Below, in pieces: positions 26,980 to 35,952 of a DNA stretch of 64,000 nt. The position numbers and the translations under genes are program-made. This stretch comes from Marivirga atlantica (GTDB lineage: Bacteria > Bacteroidota > Bacteroidia > Cytophagales > Cyclobacteriaceae): assembly GCF_016734805.1 (NCBI RefSeq), contig NZ_JAERQG010000001.1, forward strand, positions 1,426,001 through 1,490,000. Reading direction: 5' to 3'. The notes under the pieces were generated by a model. It saw nothing but the letters and a program-made list of their open reading frames with translations, was not told the origin of the DNA and did no database searches. Position 1 is the stretch's first letter. Each line of letters begins with the position of its first letter.

Positions 26980-28050
26980 ATGAAATTAAATAATACGACA
27001 CTTTTTATAATATCCGGCTTTTTAGTACTTACTGCTTGTAACATATCCAAGAAAGAGACTTCAAATGAAAATGAGAATAAGCAAATAGCGATAATTGAGC
27101 CTGATTATGTGACTGAAAAAGTTGCTTATGATACAGATGATCCTGCCATTTGGTATAATGAGGAGGATCCATCTGCTAGTTTAATAATTGGTACTGACAA
27201 AGGCGATGACAATACCCTTGGTGGACTATATGTATTTAATTTACATGGTCAAATTGATCGAGAGAAGAGCATCACTAATCTTGAAAGACCTAATAATGTT
27301 GATATAGCCTATGATTTTATTTACCAAGGTGATACAATTGATATTGCTGTCTGTACAGAGCGTTTCAGAAATGCTATAAGAGTATTCCGACTACCAGAAT
27401 TAACACCAATAGACGCTGGCGGTATTAAAGTTTTTGAAGGAGATTCACTGAATGCACCTATGGGTATTGCATTATATACGCAACCGAGTGATGGTAAAAT
27501 ATTTGCCATTGTAGGAAGAAAAGAAGGGCCAAAGGAAGGCTATTTCTGGCAGTATCAACTAACAAATAACGACAATGATGAAGTTGTTGGAGAAGTTGTA
27601 AGGAAATTTGGAAACTGGAGCGGTATAAAGGAGATAGAGGCCATAGCCGTAGATGATCAATTAGGTTATGTTTACTATTCAGATGAACATGTGGGCATAA
27701 GAAAGCAGTTTGTGAATCCTGATTCTTCAAATGTTGAGCTTGCATTATTCGGTAAAGACAACTTCGGAGATGATCGAGAAGGAATTTCAATTTATCCTAC
27801 TGGTGAGAAAACCGGTTATATTTTAGTGTCAGATCAGGGTAGTAATGAATTTCATGTGTTTGATAGATCTGGCAATCATGATTTAATTGCTGAACTACCT
27901 TTCAGTACTATGGACAGCGATGGTAGTGAGTCCAGTAATAAGAATTTTGGTCAAGAATTTCCTAAAGGGATTTTTGTAGCCATGTCAACTGATAAGACAT
28001 TCCATATTTATGACTGGCGAAAAATACAAAGGGCGATTGATGAAAGATAA
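26980..28050 (+). CDS. Beta-propeller phytase (3-phytase) lipoprotein
   Basis: Hydrolyses calcium-phytate to lower inositol phosphates and phosphate. Lipobox ends at Cys20 (LVLTAC). Family blocks are clear: DTDDPAIWYNEEDPSASLIIGTDK begins at about residue 47, then LYVFNLHGQI, ERPNNVDIAY, the calcium-site region EIEAIAVDDQLGYVYYSDE and DREGISIY. The six-bladed propeller fold and dependence on calcium are known for this family (PF02333). As a lipoprotein it should sit on the outer membrane. Receptor and regulators upstream form a phytate unit; pairing of such phytases with TonB receptors has been reported. Confidence 0.94.
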   Translation: MKLNNTTLFIISGFLVLTACNISKKETSNENENKQIAIIEPDYVTEKVAYDTDDPAIWYNEEDPSASLIIGTDKGDDNTLGGLYVFNLHGQIDREKSITNLERPNNVDIAYDFIYQGDTIDIAVCTERFRNAIRVFRLPELTPIDAGGIKVFEGDSLNAPMGIALYTQPSDGKIFAIVGRKEGPKEGYFWQYQLTNNDNDEVVGEVVRKFGNWSGIKEIEAIAVDDQLGYVYYSDEHVGIRKQFVNPDSSNVELALFGKDNFGDDREGISIYPTGEKTGYILVSDQGSNEFHVFDRSGNHDLIAELPFSTMDSDGSESSNKNFGQEFPKGIFVAMSTDKTFHIYDWRKIQRAIDER

Positions 28051-28080
28051 TTGTTTGTTTTAATAGTGCGGTTGCAAAGA

Positions 28081-28105
28081 AAAGCCAGCATTTCGCTGGC
28101 TTTTT
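28081..28105. terminator. Bidirectional terminator between phytase and stress-protein genes
   Basis: AAAGCCAGC (28081-28089), loop ATTTC, GCTGGCTTT (28095-28103), with T on the plus side and A (T on the minus side) upstream. Serves both convergent genes. Confidence 0.88.
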
Positions 28106-28107
28106 AT

Positions 28108-28941
28108 TTAATCGTTCACCAGGGCCAGTAAAGGTATTTTAGTATGAAAGATCAACGACTTACTTTCACTTCTTCCGAATAGCTTTTGGAATAGTCCTTT
28201 TTTTCTTGGTGCCACTACAAGCATGTCAATAGCTTCTTGCTCCATGAATTTGTGGAGGCCTATTTCAACATTTTCATCCTTTATGAAATGAAATTGGTGT
28301 GGAATGTCTTTCAGGTGATGATAAAGCTCTTTTGCCTCCGCTGACTTCTTAGTATCAAGAATAGGTTCTTTGCTAATATGTATTAGGTGTAGCTTAGCCC
28401 CGAATGTCATGTCCACATCTTTAAGGGCAATAATAGCATCAGGAGTTAATCCCTTATAGTCGTTAGATACTGCCATGTTTTCGATCTTGCCATAACTGGC
28501 GTTTTGTGGTATCACTAAAACTGGTGCTACAGCAGACTGAATGATCCTGTGTGCATTGCTACCTAGCACTACTTCGTCTACTCCGCTGGCACCTAGTGTA
28601 CCCATCACAATTAAATCCACTTTCTTTTCATCACAGAATTCTTCAACAGCATCCTTCAAAAAAGTAGCTTTGAGGGACGTCTTATAGTCCAGTTGTTTTA
28701 ATAAGGGTACCTGCTCTTCAAGTTCGCTGAACTCCTTTTTAATATGCTCTTCTACCTCATTAGCTTCAAGACCTGGCCCAAAGCTGATGTTGATGTCAGA
28801 ATAGGCAAGGGGTAAGGTGTATGCATTGAGAATGGTAAGTTTGGGTTTAGTGCTCATGTCAAGTGCGAAATGAACAGCGAAATCCAAGGCGTTAATAGCG
28901 CATGGTGAAAAATCTGTCGGTATTAAGATGTGCTTAATCAT
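28108..28941 (-). CDS. Universal stress protein with two UspA domains
   Basis: Tandem UspA protein of 277 residues. Domain 1 (about 1-150) contains the ATP-binding signature VMGTLGASGVDEVVLGSNAHRI, i.e. G-x2-G-x9-GS. Domain 2 (about 152-277) is diverged: its corresponding region is VVAPRKKGLFQKLFG and lacks the signature, so only the first domain should bind nucleotide. Single-gene unit. Such proteins in Bacteroidota usually respond to low oxygen or stasis, but nothing in the sequence here shows the trigger. Confidence 0.93.
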   Translation of the reverse strand: MIKHILIPTDFSPCAINALDFAVHFALDMSTKPKLTILNAYTLPLAYSDINISFGPGLEANEVEEHIKKEFSELEEQVPLLKQLDYKTSLKATFLKDAVEEFCDEKKVDLIVMGTLGASGVDEVVLGSNAHRIIQSAVAPVLVIPQNASYGKIENMAVSNDYKGLTPDAIIALKDVDMTFGAKLHLIHISKEPILDTKKSAEAKELYHHLKDIPHQFHFIKDENVEIGLHKFMEQEAIDMLVVAPRKKGLFQKLFGRSESKSLIFHTKIPLLALVND

Positions 28942-29115
28942 GGCTACGAAGTTTAAGTTTTATCTTCCTTTTATACCACTAAAGCTACATTAATACCAAC
29001 ATCTTACTTATGACATCTGTGGCCAGAAATTATGATTTATGTCAGGTTCTGATTTTTACTTATTTATGCATCAGTAGCATAAATGAAATGATTAGTATTT
29101 TTTAAAAGTTCACAG

Positions 29116-29745
29116 TTATCTATCATGAAAGCCTTTGCCTTCCATAATTTTAGGAATACATTTTTCTATTCGAGAAACTCTGGTTGATGCTTGTTTTGCC
29201 TGCGTGATATGCAATAAATAACTACGTTGCTTACCAGGCGTAAGGGCTTCAAAAGCTTCTTTTAAAGTAGGATCATCATTGAAGAAGTCTACCAACTCTT
29301 CTGGTAAATCCATATTTCTAACTTCAGGTTTTGGCTCAGGTTTTATTCCAGCTTTCTCCAATTCGATGGCTTCATGTATATAAGCCAGAAGTATGTCCTG
29401 TTTATTTTCAATTTGTTTTGCATCGGTAAAGCGAATAACCCTGTCGTTTTGAGTATTAGGTCCTGGCTTTTCTAAAAGCCCTGCTTCATCTTTTAGTAAA
29501 GACCCTTTCATAAAGCTGATGGAAGCATGAGGCTTAAAGGCGCTTATCATGGTTACATTTGCACCCTTGTGCGTATAGCATGGCACACCCCATTTAATTT
29601 CTTCAGTAAGCCCGGTGGAAAGCACAATTTTTCTGAGCGTTTGTAACTCCTTGCTCCATAGGTGTACTTTACATTCCGGTGTAGCAAAGAGCGAACAACG
29701 GCCACAACCATCTTTTAAATATTCATCAACAGAGGTGATTTTCAT
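29116..29745 (-). CDS. DUF1801/YdeI-family protein
   Basis: Cytosolic protein with an N-terminal DUF1801 fold (about residues 20-125; EEIKWGVPCYTHKGANVTMI is the recognisable block) and a C-terminal YdeI/OmpD-associated helical region (LPEELVDFFNDDPTLKEAFEALTPGKQRSYL). Similar Bacillus YdeI proteins are linked to antimicrobial peptide resistance, but the activity is not known. A CGRC motif near residues 14-17 could bind metal or form a disulfide. Stands alone; divergent from the propeller kinase. Confidence 0.85.
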   Translation of the reverse strand: MKITSVDEYLKDGCGRCSLFATPECKVHLWSKELQTLRKIVLSTGLTEEIKWGVPCYTHKGANVTMISAFKPHASISFMKGSLLKDEAGLLEKPGPNTQNDRVIRFTDAKQIENKQDILLAYIHEAIELEKAGIKPEPKPEVRNMDLPEELVDFFNDDPTLKEAFEALTPGKQRSYLLHITQAKQASTRVSRIEKCIPKIMEGKGFHDR

Positions 29746-29829
29746 GCTATGAATTTATAAAAAAATAAGATACTTAAATTTAATGAGAGCTAAAATTGCG
29801 TGATGTAATAGTCTCTTACATGAAAAATA

Positions 29830-29862
29830 TTGTAGCAAATAAGGCGGGGAAATGTATATTTG
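29830..29862 (+). promoter_or_regulatory. Bacteroidota-type promoter giving a leaderless transcript
   Basis: TATATTTG at 29855-29862 fits TAnnTTTG, with TTG at 29830-29832 (22-bp spacer, at the long end). The ATG of the kinase gene is at 29867, only four bases further, so translation probably begins at or next to the transcript end. Confidence 0.5.
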
Positions 29863-29866
29863 AAAT

Positions 29867-32800
29867 ATGTTCAGGAAGTTTATCCCTTTAGTTTTATTCT
29901 TATTAGTTAGCCACCTTGCATGGTCTCAACAATATAATTACCGTTTTCATTCGTATGATGAAGAAGATGGACTGCCATCACAAGAAATTAATTCAATTAT
30001 TGAAGACTCTTATGGATTTTTATGGATTGGTACCAATGGTGGTTTATGCCGATTTGATGCCTATGAATTCAAAACATTTCCATTAACAAAAAACGACTCA
30101 CTAACAGATTCGGCAATAAGAATCAACGTATTACTTGCTGTATCAGATAGTATTATTTTAGTAGGAGCTGATGAGGGTCTATTTTCATTCAATATAGATA
30201 CAGAAGAAAGCATTTTACTAGCTGATACTTTATATGTTGAAGCTCTGGAAAAAACAAATAACCTGCTTTATGTAGGTACTGATCAAGGAGTTGTAAAGCA
30301 CAACCTGACTAGTAAAACCTCTGAGCAACTAACTTTATCCGCAGGTGAAAAAGTACCAGGAGTTTTTCAACTTCTGGTTGATAGCAAAGAAAGGCTATGG
30401 ATTGCGACTATTGGCCAGGGTCTTATTAAGTATGAAAACAATAGAATTACTCAATATAACACAGCGAACAATTCCGGTATTTCTTCTGATGTATTGCGTG
30501 ATTTGGTGGAACTACCTGATGGCAAAATAGCTATTGGCACCGAGGATGATGGCCTAAATATCTTGAATCCGGAAACGGAGGAGTTTGTTAACTTTACTAG
30601 AAAAGATAATGATAAATACTCATTATCAAGCAGTTCTGCCTACTCATTATTGGTAGATGATCTGGATCAACTCTGGATAGGCACATGGGCTCATGGACTC
30701 AATCTATTGGATAAAAAGTCTCAGAATGTTTTTCATCGCTTTACGGCCAATAACGATGATCCTTATAGTATTCCGAATAATTTCATAAAATGCCTTTACC
30801 AAAGTTCAGATGGTACAATATGGATGGGCTCCGCTGGTGATGGATTAGGGCGTTTTCATGCGAATGAGCAAAAAATAATTCGTTTTAGACATGATAATAG
30901 TGACGAAAATTCGATAACCACCAATAATGTGAAGTCTGTTTACGAGGATGAGAAAGGCAATATTTGGATTGGCACCAGCCAGTCTGGATTAAACAAGTAT
31001 ACTCCTTCAGAAGACAAATTTAAAACTTATTTAGCGTCTGATGGCACCAGAGATGCCATGGCCAGGGGTACAATCTGGTCTATCTCACCTGGGAAAGACA
31101 ACGCGCTATGGCTTGGTACCTCCAGAGGTATTGGTAAGCTCAACACTCAAACTGAGGAAATTGAATTTATTGCGCCTTCTAAGGAAGGTTTGCTAGGAAA
31201 TAATGTACTAAAAGTTCTAGATGATGGTCAAGGCAATCTTTGGGCAGGTTCTTGGTATGGAGGCCTTAATAAAATGAATATTGCAACTGGAAAATTTGAG
31301 CAATACACCCATAATCCTGAAAACCCTTCATCAATTGCTTCCAATAATGTAAATGATATTCACCAAGCCAGCAACGGAAGTATTTGGGTTGCTACTTCTT
31401 CCTCATTAAGCAAGCTATTGAATGATGGTAAATCATTTAAGAACTTCCCTTACATCACCTTGATGATTGCTGAAGATAATGAGCAAAATCTCTGGCTATC
31501 CACGTCTAAAGGTCTCGCAAAATTAATTCACGGTACAGACTCACTCTACTTTTTCACAAATAGAGATGGCTTAACAACAACAAAGGTTAGCTCCATATTA
31601 ATAGCGGAAAATGGAAATCTCTGGCTTGGGTCTGATACTGGAATTGACATTTATCATCCTGAAAAAGGTTTATTGAAACACCTCGATAGAAATGACGGCT
31701 TAGCAGGCAATAGCTGCTTATCTAGGGCATGTTTTAAGAGCAAATCAGGAAATTTTTATTTTGGAGGAAGCGAGGGATTATCATTAATCGATCCTGAAAA
31801 AATTGATTTTGTAAGAACCAAGCCTAAACTGCAGTACACAGGCCTTTTATTATTTAATGAGCCCGTTGGTATTAGCGATTCAACTTTCCTATATAAAGGT
31901 GTGCATGCGCAAGATCGGGTTATCTTCAATTACAAAGATTATATTTTTGCTTTTGAATTTGCGGCATTAGATTTTAACAGATCTGAACAAGTAAACTATC
32001 AATATCAGCTGACTGGCTTTGATAATGCATGGATTAGCACAAGCGCCAAAAACAGGAAGGCTGTTTACACTAATGTTCCCCCTGGTGATTATACGCTTAA
32101 AGTTAGGGCAGAGGCTTTTGGACAGGTCCCGATGGTAGAAAATGCCATAAAAATTTCAATTACTCCACCATGGTGGGAAACTTGGTGGGCTCAATCGCTA
32201 TTTTATGGAATGCTGCTGCTTGTCATTGTAGCTATATTTCAAATTAGGGTAGCGGTAATAAAGAAGCAAAAAAAAGTGCTGGAGCAACAAGTTCTTTATC
32301 GGACTGCTGAAATAGAAAACCAGAAAGAGGAAATAGAGCAGCAGGCTAGCCAGCTACAACTGTTAAATGAACAAAAAGATAAGCTATTTTCTATGGTTTC
32401 TCATGACATGAGAAACCCACTTGCCACTCTGAAAGGAACTGTTATGTTGCTTGACCCTAAAATTCTAAGAGAAGAGGATTTAGCCAATATCAAGAAGGAT
32501 ATAGGGGATAAAATTGAAGGCTTAAGTGCTGTAATTATCAATTTGTTAGATTGGTCTAAAAGTCAACTATCAGGTGAAACCACTGTGCCTGAACCATTTA
32601 ATCTGAAGGTTATAGGTCAGCAAATGCTTGAATTATTTGCAGATCCTGCTCAAAAGAAAGGCATTGAAGTATTAAATAATTTCCCTAAAGAAATCCGTCT
32701 TTTTGCAGATGTAAATCAGGTAAGAACCATATTTAGAAACTTAATAGGTAATGCGCTCAAGTTTTCCGAATCAGGAGATACAATTGAGCTTAATGTTAAG

Positions 32801-33058
32801 ATTGATAATGATATGGCCATTATTGAGGTGAAGGATACTGGTCTAGGAATGGATCAGAATAAAATCAATAGTCTCTTTTCATTAGAAACGAATATTTCCA
32901 CCCCTGGCACTTCTGGAGAAAAAGGTGTTGGACTTGGTACTTTGCTTATTAAAGAATTCGTAGAAAAAAATAGTGGGAAGGTATGGGTTGATAGTAAAGA
33001 AGGCCAAGGCACAAGTGTGTTTTTTACACTTAAATTGTTTAATGAGGAATTATCATAA
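29867..33058 (+). CDS. Two-component sensor histidine kinase with periplasmic beta-propellers
   Basis: Large sensor of 1063 residues. Signal peptide (about 1-21), a run of Reg_prop blades (SYGFLWIGTNGGLCRFD, then repeated GNIWIGTSQSGLNKY-type units) forming two seven-bladed propellers, a Y_Y_Y domain (about 690-775), one membrane helix (about 780-800), a coiled linker, the phosphoacceptor domain with His846 in SHDMRNP and an ATPase domain with NLIGNALKFS, DTGLGMD and GVGLGTLLI. Unlike HTCS proteins it has no receiver or AraC domain at the end, so it needs a separate regulator; none is adjacent. Ligand unknown; related sensors recognise glycans. Confidence 0.94.
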   Translation: MFRKFIPLVLFLLVSHLAWSQQYNYRFHSYDEEDGLPSQEINSIIEDSYGFLWIGTNGGLCRFDAYEFKTFPLTKNDSLTDSAIRINVLLAVSDSIILVGADEGLFSFNIDTEESILLADTLYVEALEKTNNLLYVGTDQGVVKHNLTSKTSEQLTLSAGEKVPGVFQLLVDSKERLWIATIGQGLIKYENNRITQYNTANNSGISSDVLRDLVELPDGKIAIGTEDDGLNILNPETEEFVNFTRKDNDKYSLSSSSAYSLLVDDLDQLWIGTWAHGLNLLDKKSQNVFHRFTANNDDPYSIPNNFIKCLYQSSDGTIWMGSAGDGLGRFHANEQKIIRFRHDNSDENSITTNNVKSVYEDEKGNIWIGTSQSGLNKYTPSEDKFKTYLASDGTRDAMARGTIWSISPGKDNALWLGTSRGIGKLNTQTEEIEFIAPSKEGLLGNNVLKVLDDGQGNLWAGSWYGGLNKMNIATGKFEQYTHNPENPSSIASNNVNDIHQASNGSIWVATSSSLSKLLNDGKSFKNFPYITLMIAEDNEQNLWLSTSKGLAKLIHGTDSLYFFTNRDGLTTTKVSSILIAENGNLWLGSDTGIDIYHPEKGLLKHLDRNDGLAGNSCLSRACFKSKSGNFYFGGSEGLSLIDPEKIDFVRTKPKLQYTGLLLFNEPVGISDSTFLYKGVHAQDRVIFNYKDYIFAFEFAALDFNRSEQVNYQYQLTGFDNAWISTSAKNRKAVYTNVPPGDYTLKVRAEAFGQVPMVENAIKISITPPWWETWWAQSLFYGMLLLVIVAIFQIRVAVIKKQKKVLEQQVLYRTAEIENQKEEIEQQASQLQLLNEQKDKLFSMVSHDMRNPLATLKGTVMLLDPKILREEDLANIKKDIGDKIEGLSAVIINLLDWSKSQLSGETTVPEPFNLKVIGQQMLELFADPAQKKGIEVLNNFPKEIRLFADVNQVRTIFRNLIGNALKFSESGDTIELNVKIDNDMAIIEVKDTGLGMDQNKINSLFSLETNISTPGTSGEKGVGLGTLLIKEFVEKNSGKVWVDSKEGQGTSVFFTLKLFNEELS

Positions 33059-33084
33059 TAGAATTTATGGTATTCATATTTAAA

Positions 33085-33381
33085 TTAAGCAGACTTCCTT
33101 TCCCCTTCTTTTAAGGAGTTACTCAAATCGAGCAATAAATCTATCACCTGTTCTGATTTAGCACTATTTTTTAAGAAAGTAGAGTTAACAACCTGGCCTG
33201 AATAGCCATTGAATGCAATTCGAGCAAGGGTTTTATGTGATTTGATTTCATAAATCAATACCTCATAGATGGAAATATCTACACCATTGTGATAGCCGGT
33301 TCCCATTTTCCAGCTAAGCCCGCTATTATCCGTTATTAGGTAATTTAGCAAATCAACTACAGTGTCTTTATCTATGGCCAT
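33085..33381 (-). CDS. Small protein of unknown function
   Basis: 98 residues, not recognised. Soluble, with DLLNYLITDNSGLSWKMG near the start and a central alternating segment (SIYEVLIYEIKSHKTLARIAF) that looks like a small beta sheet followed by a C-terminal helix (SEQVIDLLLDLSNSLKEG). Convergent with the propeller kinase gene, 26 bp from its stop. The codon pattern and A-rich upstream sequence support a real gene. Confidence 0.6.
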   Translation of the reverse strand: MAIDKDTVVDLLNYLITDNSGLSWKMGTGYHNGVDISIYEVLIYEIKSHKTLARIAFNGYSGQVVNSTFLKNSAKSEQVIDLLLDLSNSLKEGERKSA

Positions 33382-33482
33382 GGTATTAAGTGTCTGATTT
33401 CTTATAATTTATAAAAAACTAGATTCAAATGCTATTGTTGGCTAGCTGAATTAATAACTGAACTTATTAAATCATCTAAATA

Positions 33483-33536
33483 AAGTCTCAAATCATTTAA
33501 GACTTCAGTCTTACCATTTATGAAGTCTCAAATCAT
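33483..33536. repeat. Pair of 14-bp direct repeats around a small inverted repeat
   Basis: AAGTCTCAAATCAT occurs at 33483-33496 and 33523-33536 (40 bp apart); between them AAGACT-TC-AGTCTT (33499-33512) is an inverted repeat. The group lies 107 bp upstream of the next gene, in a 260-bp gap with nothing else visible. Possible binding sites for a regulator. Confidence 0.45.
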
Positions 33537-33642
33537 AATATAAGGCGCAAAAGGCTTAATGACCGGTTACCTTAGTTTCATCTTTCACCCAAATGCTAGC
33601 CAATGGTGAAACAAAAATGCAAAACACTTAAAAAAAGAAATA

Positions 33643-34230
33643 ATGAAAACTTTATTGATGACAATGCTCTTTGCTACCAATATAGCAATGGCACAAACCG
33701 AAAACATTCAAATAGCCGCTGGCAAATCTGCCGAGTTGAGCTATAAAGAATTTGCCGAATATGATGTACAGCTGAAAAATAAAACCGGAAAAGGCATAAA
33801 AGTAGCTGTTCTTAATCCTGAAACCAACGAACAAATAAAAGGCTTTGGCTTAGGGCCTACGGGCAAAGTAGTGGTGGATGTTCCCGCTGGCACTATACTT
33901 AAATTAACAAATAACAATTTGGTTGAAGCCAACATCGATCTAAAGTTTGTTGAGAAAGAATCTGATAATAGGTCAGAAAGAGAAAAGCCCACAGTAAGTT
34001 TTACGCTTTATAATTCCTCACTCAGATCTGTCCCTTTAATTATTCCCAGCGTGATGAACCCAAACTTGTCTCCTCTTTCCAGCAGTGGTGTAGGTCTAAA
34101 AATGGGACAGAAGATTTACTACAAAAAAGGAGGTAAACGAAAGTTATTGCTTATTGTAGATAAAAATATTAAGCAGGGCGATAAAATTGATGTGCCTCGT
34201 TTAATCAAACAACTCGAAAAAGATTCGTAA
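33643..34230 (+). CDS. Secreted protein of unknown function
   Basis: 195 residues with a signal peptide (about 1-17, ending AMA-Q). Not recognised. The mature part begins with a beta-rich segment (IQIAAGKSAELSYKEFAEYDVQLKN) resembling an immunoglobulin-like fold and ends with a basic region (YYKKGGKRKLLLIVDKNIKQGDKIDVPRLI). Upstream direct repeats may control it; the AraC-type regulator gene starts 75 bp downstream and could be the controller, which is a guess from proximity. Confidence 0.7.
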   Translation: MKTLLMTMLFATNIAMAQTENIQIAAGKSAELSYKEFAEYDVQLKNKTGKGIKVAVLNPETNEQIKGFGLGPTGKVVVDVPAGTILKLTNNNLVEANIDLKFVEKESDNRSEREKPTVSFTLYNSSLRSVPLIIPSVMNPNLSPLSSSGVGLKMGQKIYYKKGGKRKLLLIVDKNIKQGDKIDVPRLIKQLEKDS

Positions 34231-34305
34231 TTTAAAATGATGCATCAAGATTCCTGAACTTCACCAAATAGTAGGTAAAGTGAAGGAATCTTCTTTAACA
34301 AACCA

Positions 34306-35439
34306 ATGTCGCTCTATACTACACCACTTCAACTAGGTTACTTTTTCAGCTTGTTACTGTGGCTGCTCTTCCTTATAAGAGGTTACAGAGAACAGCGCAA
34401 CTCAGATAGCTTTCTGGGGTGGATTATGTTCATCCTGGCGATGGAATTACAAGATTATACTTTCGGTTTCGCGGGTATAAACTTTTTATGGAATGAAATG
34501 AATGGCTTTCCCAGGAGTGTAGGTTTGTTATTTGGGCCTGTTGTTTATTTCTATTTCAAGTCGCAGGTTAACCGATCCTTTAAACTTAAAAAGCACCATT
34601 TTTGGCATTTTGCACCTTATTTGATTTACATCAGCTATGACTTATTCTTCTTTTTGCAAGGACCGGAAGGCGTTCAGCAAAAGATTGGTTCTACTCATAA
34701 CCTGATCTTATCTTATGTTTATCACTTTGCGGTGTGGGGCTCTTATGTCTTTTATCTCACTAAATGTCTCAATATTTACAAAGCTTATAGAAAATGGAGC
34801 CTCAGCCAGTTTAGTAATGAGGATTTAATAAGCTTCCGATGGTTCAGAAACTTTATCTATGCCATGATTTTTTGGTTAGTCTGTCGTGAGATTATGGGTG
34901 TTTTGGATGGTATTTACCAGCTCGATTTCTACCAGGACTGGTGGTGGAATTTGGCCCTGGTTGCGGTAGTTTTTTACATTGGCTTGACGGGCTATTCACA
35001 AGCACAGCCTGCTAAAATCAGTTTTGAAACAGATGTTTCTCAGGAAGCAATGCTCGCTAAAAACGAGCCCATTAATACAAGCTCACAAACCAGTAGCTTA
35101 GATAAGAGTGAATTGGCTCATACACTTCAGAAGTTGATGCAAAGTGATAGGTTATACCTTCAGGCTGATTTAAGCTTGCAGGAATTGGCTCAGCATTTAG
35201 ATGTAAACACAGTACATCTTTCAGCAACCATCAATCATGTTTTGCATAAGAATTTTAACGATTACATCAATGAGCTCAGAATTGAAGAATTTATCAAACT
35301 GTTTAAGTCTGATAAAGGCAGGCAGTTCACCATGCTTTCCATAGCGCTTGATTCAGGTTTCAACTCTAAGGCAACTTTCAACAGGGCATTCAAGAAAATA
35401 AAAGGTTGTTCGCCAAAGGAATACCTTAGTAAATCCTAA
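34306..35439 (+). CDS. Membrane-anchored AraC-family transcription regulator
   Basis: 377 residues. The N-terminal half (about 1-225) holds six or seven hydrophobic segments, and the C-terminal part (about 270-377) is an AraC double helix-turn-helix: LSLQELAQHLDVNTVHLSATINHVL and the second motif SIALDSGFNSKATFNRAFKKIKG. This membrane-AraC layout is common in Bacteroidota; the signal is unknown. The stop codon overlaps by 4 bp with that of the convergent NTF2-like gene, so there is no terminator between them. Confidence 0.93.
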   Translation: MSLYTTPLQLGYFFSLLLWLLFLIRGYREQRNSDSFLGWIMFILAMELQDYTFGFAGINFLWNEMNGFPRSVGLLFGPVVYFYFKSQVNRSFKLKKHHFWHFAPYLIYISYDLFFFLQGPEGVQQKIGSTHNLILSYVYHFAVWGSYVFYLTKCLNIYKAYRKWSLSQFSNEDLISFRWFRNFIYAMIFWLVCREIMGVLDGIYQLDFYQDWWWNLALVAVVFYIGLTGYSQAQPAKISFETDVSQEAMLAKNEPINTSSQTSSLDKSELAHTLQKLMQSDRLYLQADLSLQELAQHLDVNTVHLSATINHVLHKNFNDYINELRIEEFIKLFKSDKGRQFTMLSIALDSGFNSKATFNRAFKKIKGCSPKEYLSKS

Positions 35440-35879
35440 TATCCTACATTGCCGTTGTCCATATCGGAAAAAATAAGCCATTTATCACCTTCTTTTTTCA
35501 AGGTTAAAGTGAATTTACCAGTGTCAGCTCCGTTTTCATTTCCCTTATAACCACCAATGATATAGGCTATATCACCTTCAACAGCATAAGCATAAGCCGA
35601 TAAAAATAAAGGTCCACCGGAACCTTTGTACTTTTTAGTAATAGCGTCCTTTCCTCTTACCGGAGGCTTAGCTGGTGACATGACAAAGCCATCTGCAGTA
35701 AATAAGCTTGCCAGCCCCTGAGCATCAAAATTACGCCAATGCGATTCATAATTGCGTAGTACAATTTCTAAATCATCTGGTAAATCTATGGCTTCAATTG
35801 GTGTTGTGTCTTGTGCTTTGAGTGTAGTTGCTAAAGCACATGAAATCATTAAACCAAAAATAAACTTAATTCCTTTCAT
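35436..35879 (-). CDS. Exported NTF2-like (DUF4440/SnoaL-type) protein
   Basis: 147 residues from the ATG at 35879, which gives a clean signal peptide (MKGIKFIFGLMISCALA). A longer frame to 35981 would overlap the neighbouring promoter region and hide the signal, so it is rejected. The mature part has the cone-like fold signature LRNYESHWRNFDAQGLASLFTADGFVMSP and ends TLTLKKEGDKWLIFSD. Such proteins bind small ligands or act as enzymes; no catalytic role can be claimed here. Confidence 0.85.
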   Translation of the reverse strand: MKGIKFIFGLMISCALATTLKAQDTTPIEAIDLPDDLEIVLRNYESHWRNFDAQGLASLFTADGFVMSPAKPPVRGKDAITKKYKGSGGPLFLSAYAYAVEGDIAYIIGGYKGNENGADTGKFTLTLKKEGDKWLIFSDMDNGNVGY

Positions 35880-35952
35880 ACTATTTATAGTAATGGTTTC
35901 ATTCCTTATTACAGAAGTATTTAATTTACCAAATAATAAACAATTAGCAATA

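Noticed and set aside
35752-35952. Upstream extension of the thioredoxin-fold gene
   Set aside because: It lies antisense to the NTF2-like gene and hides the signal peptide that starts at 35953.
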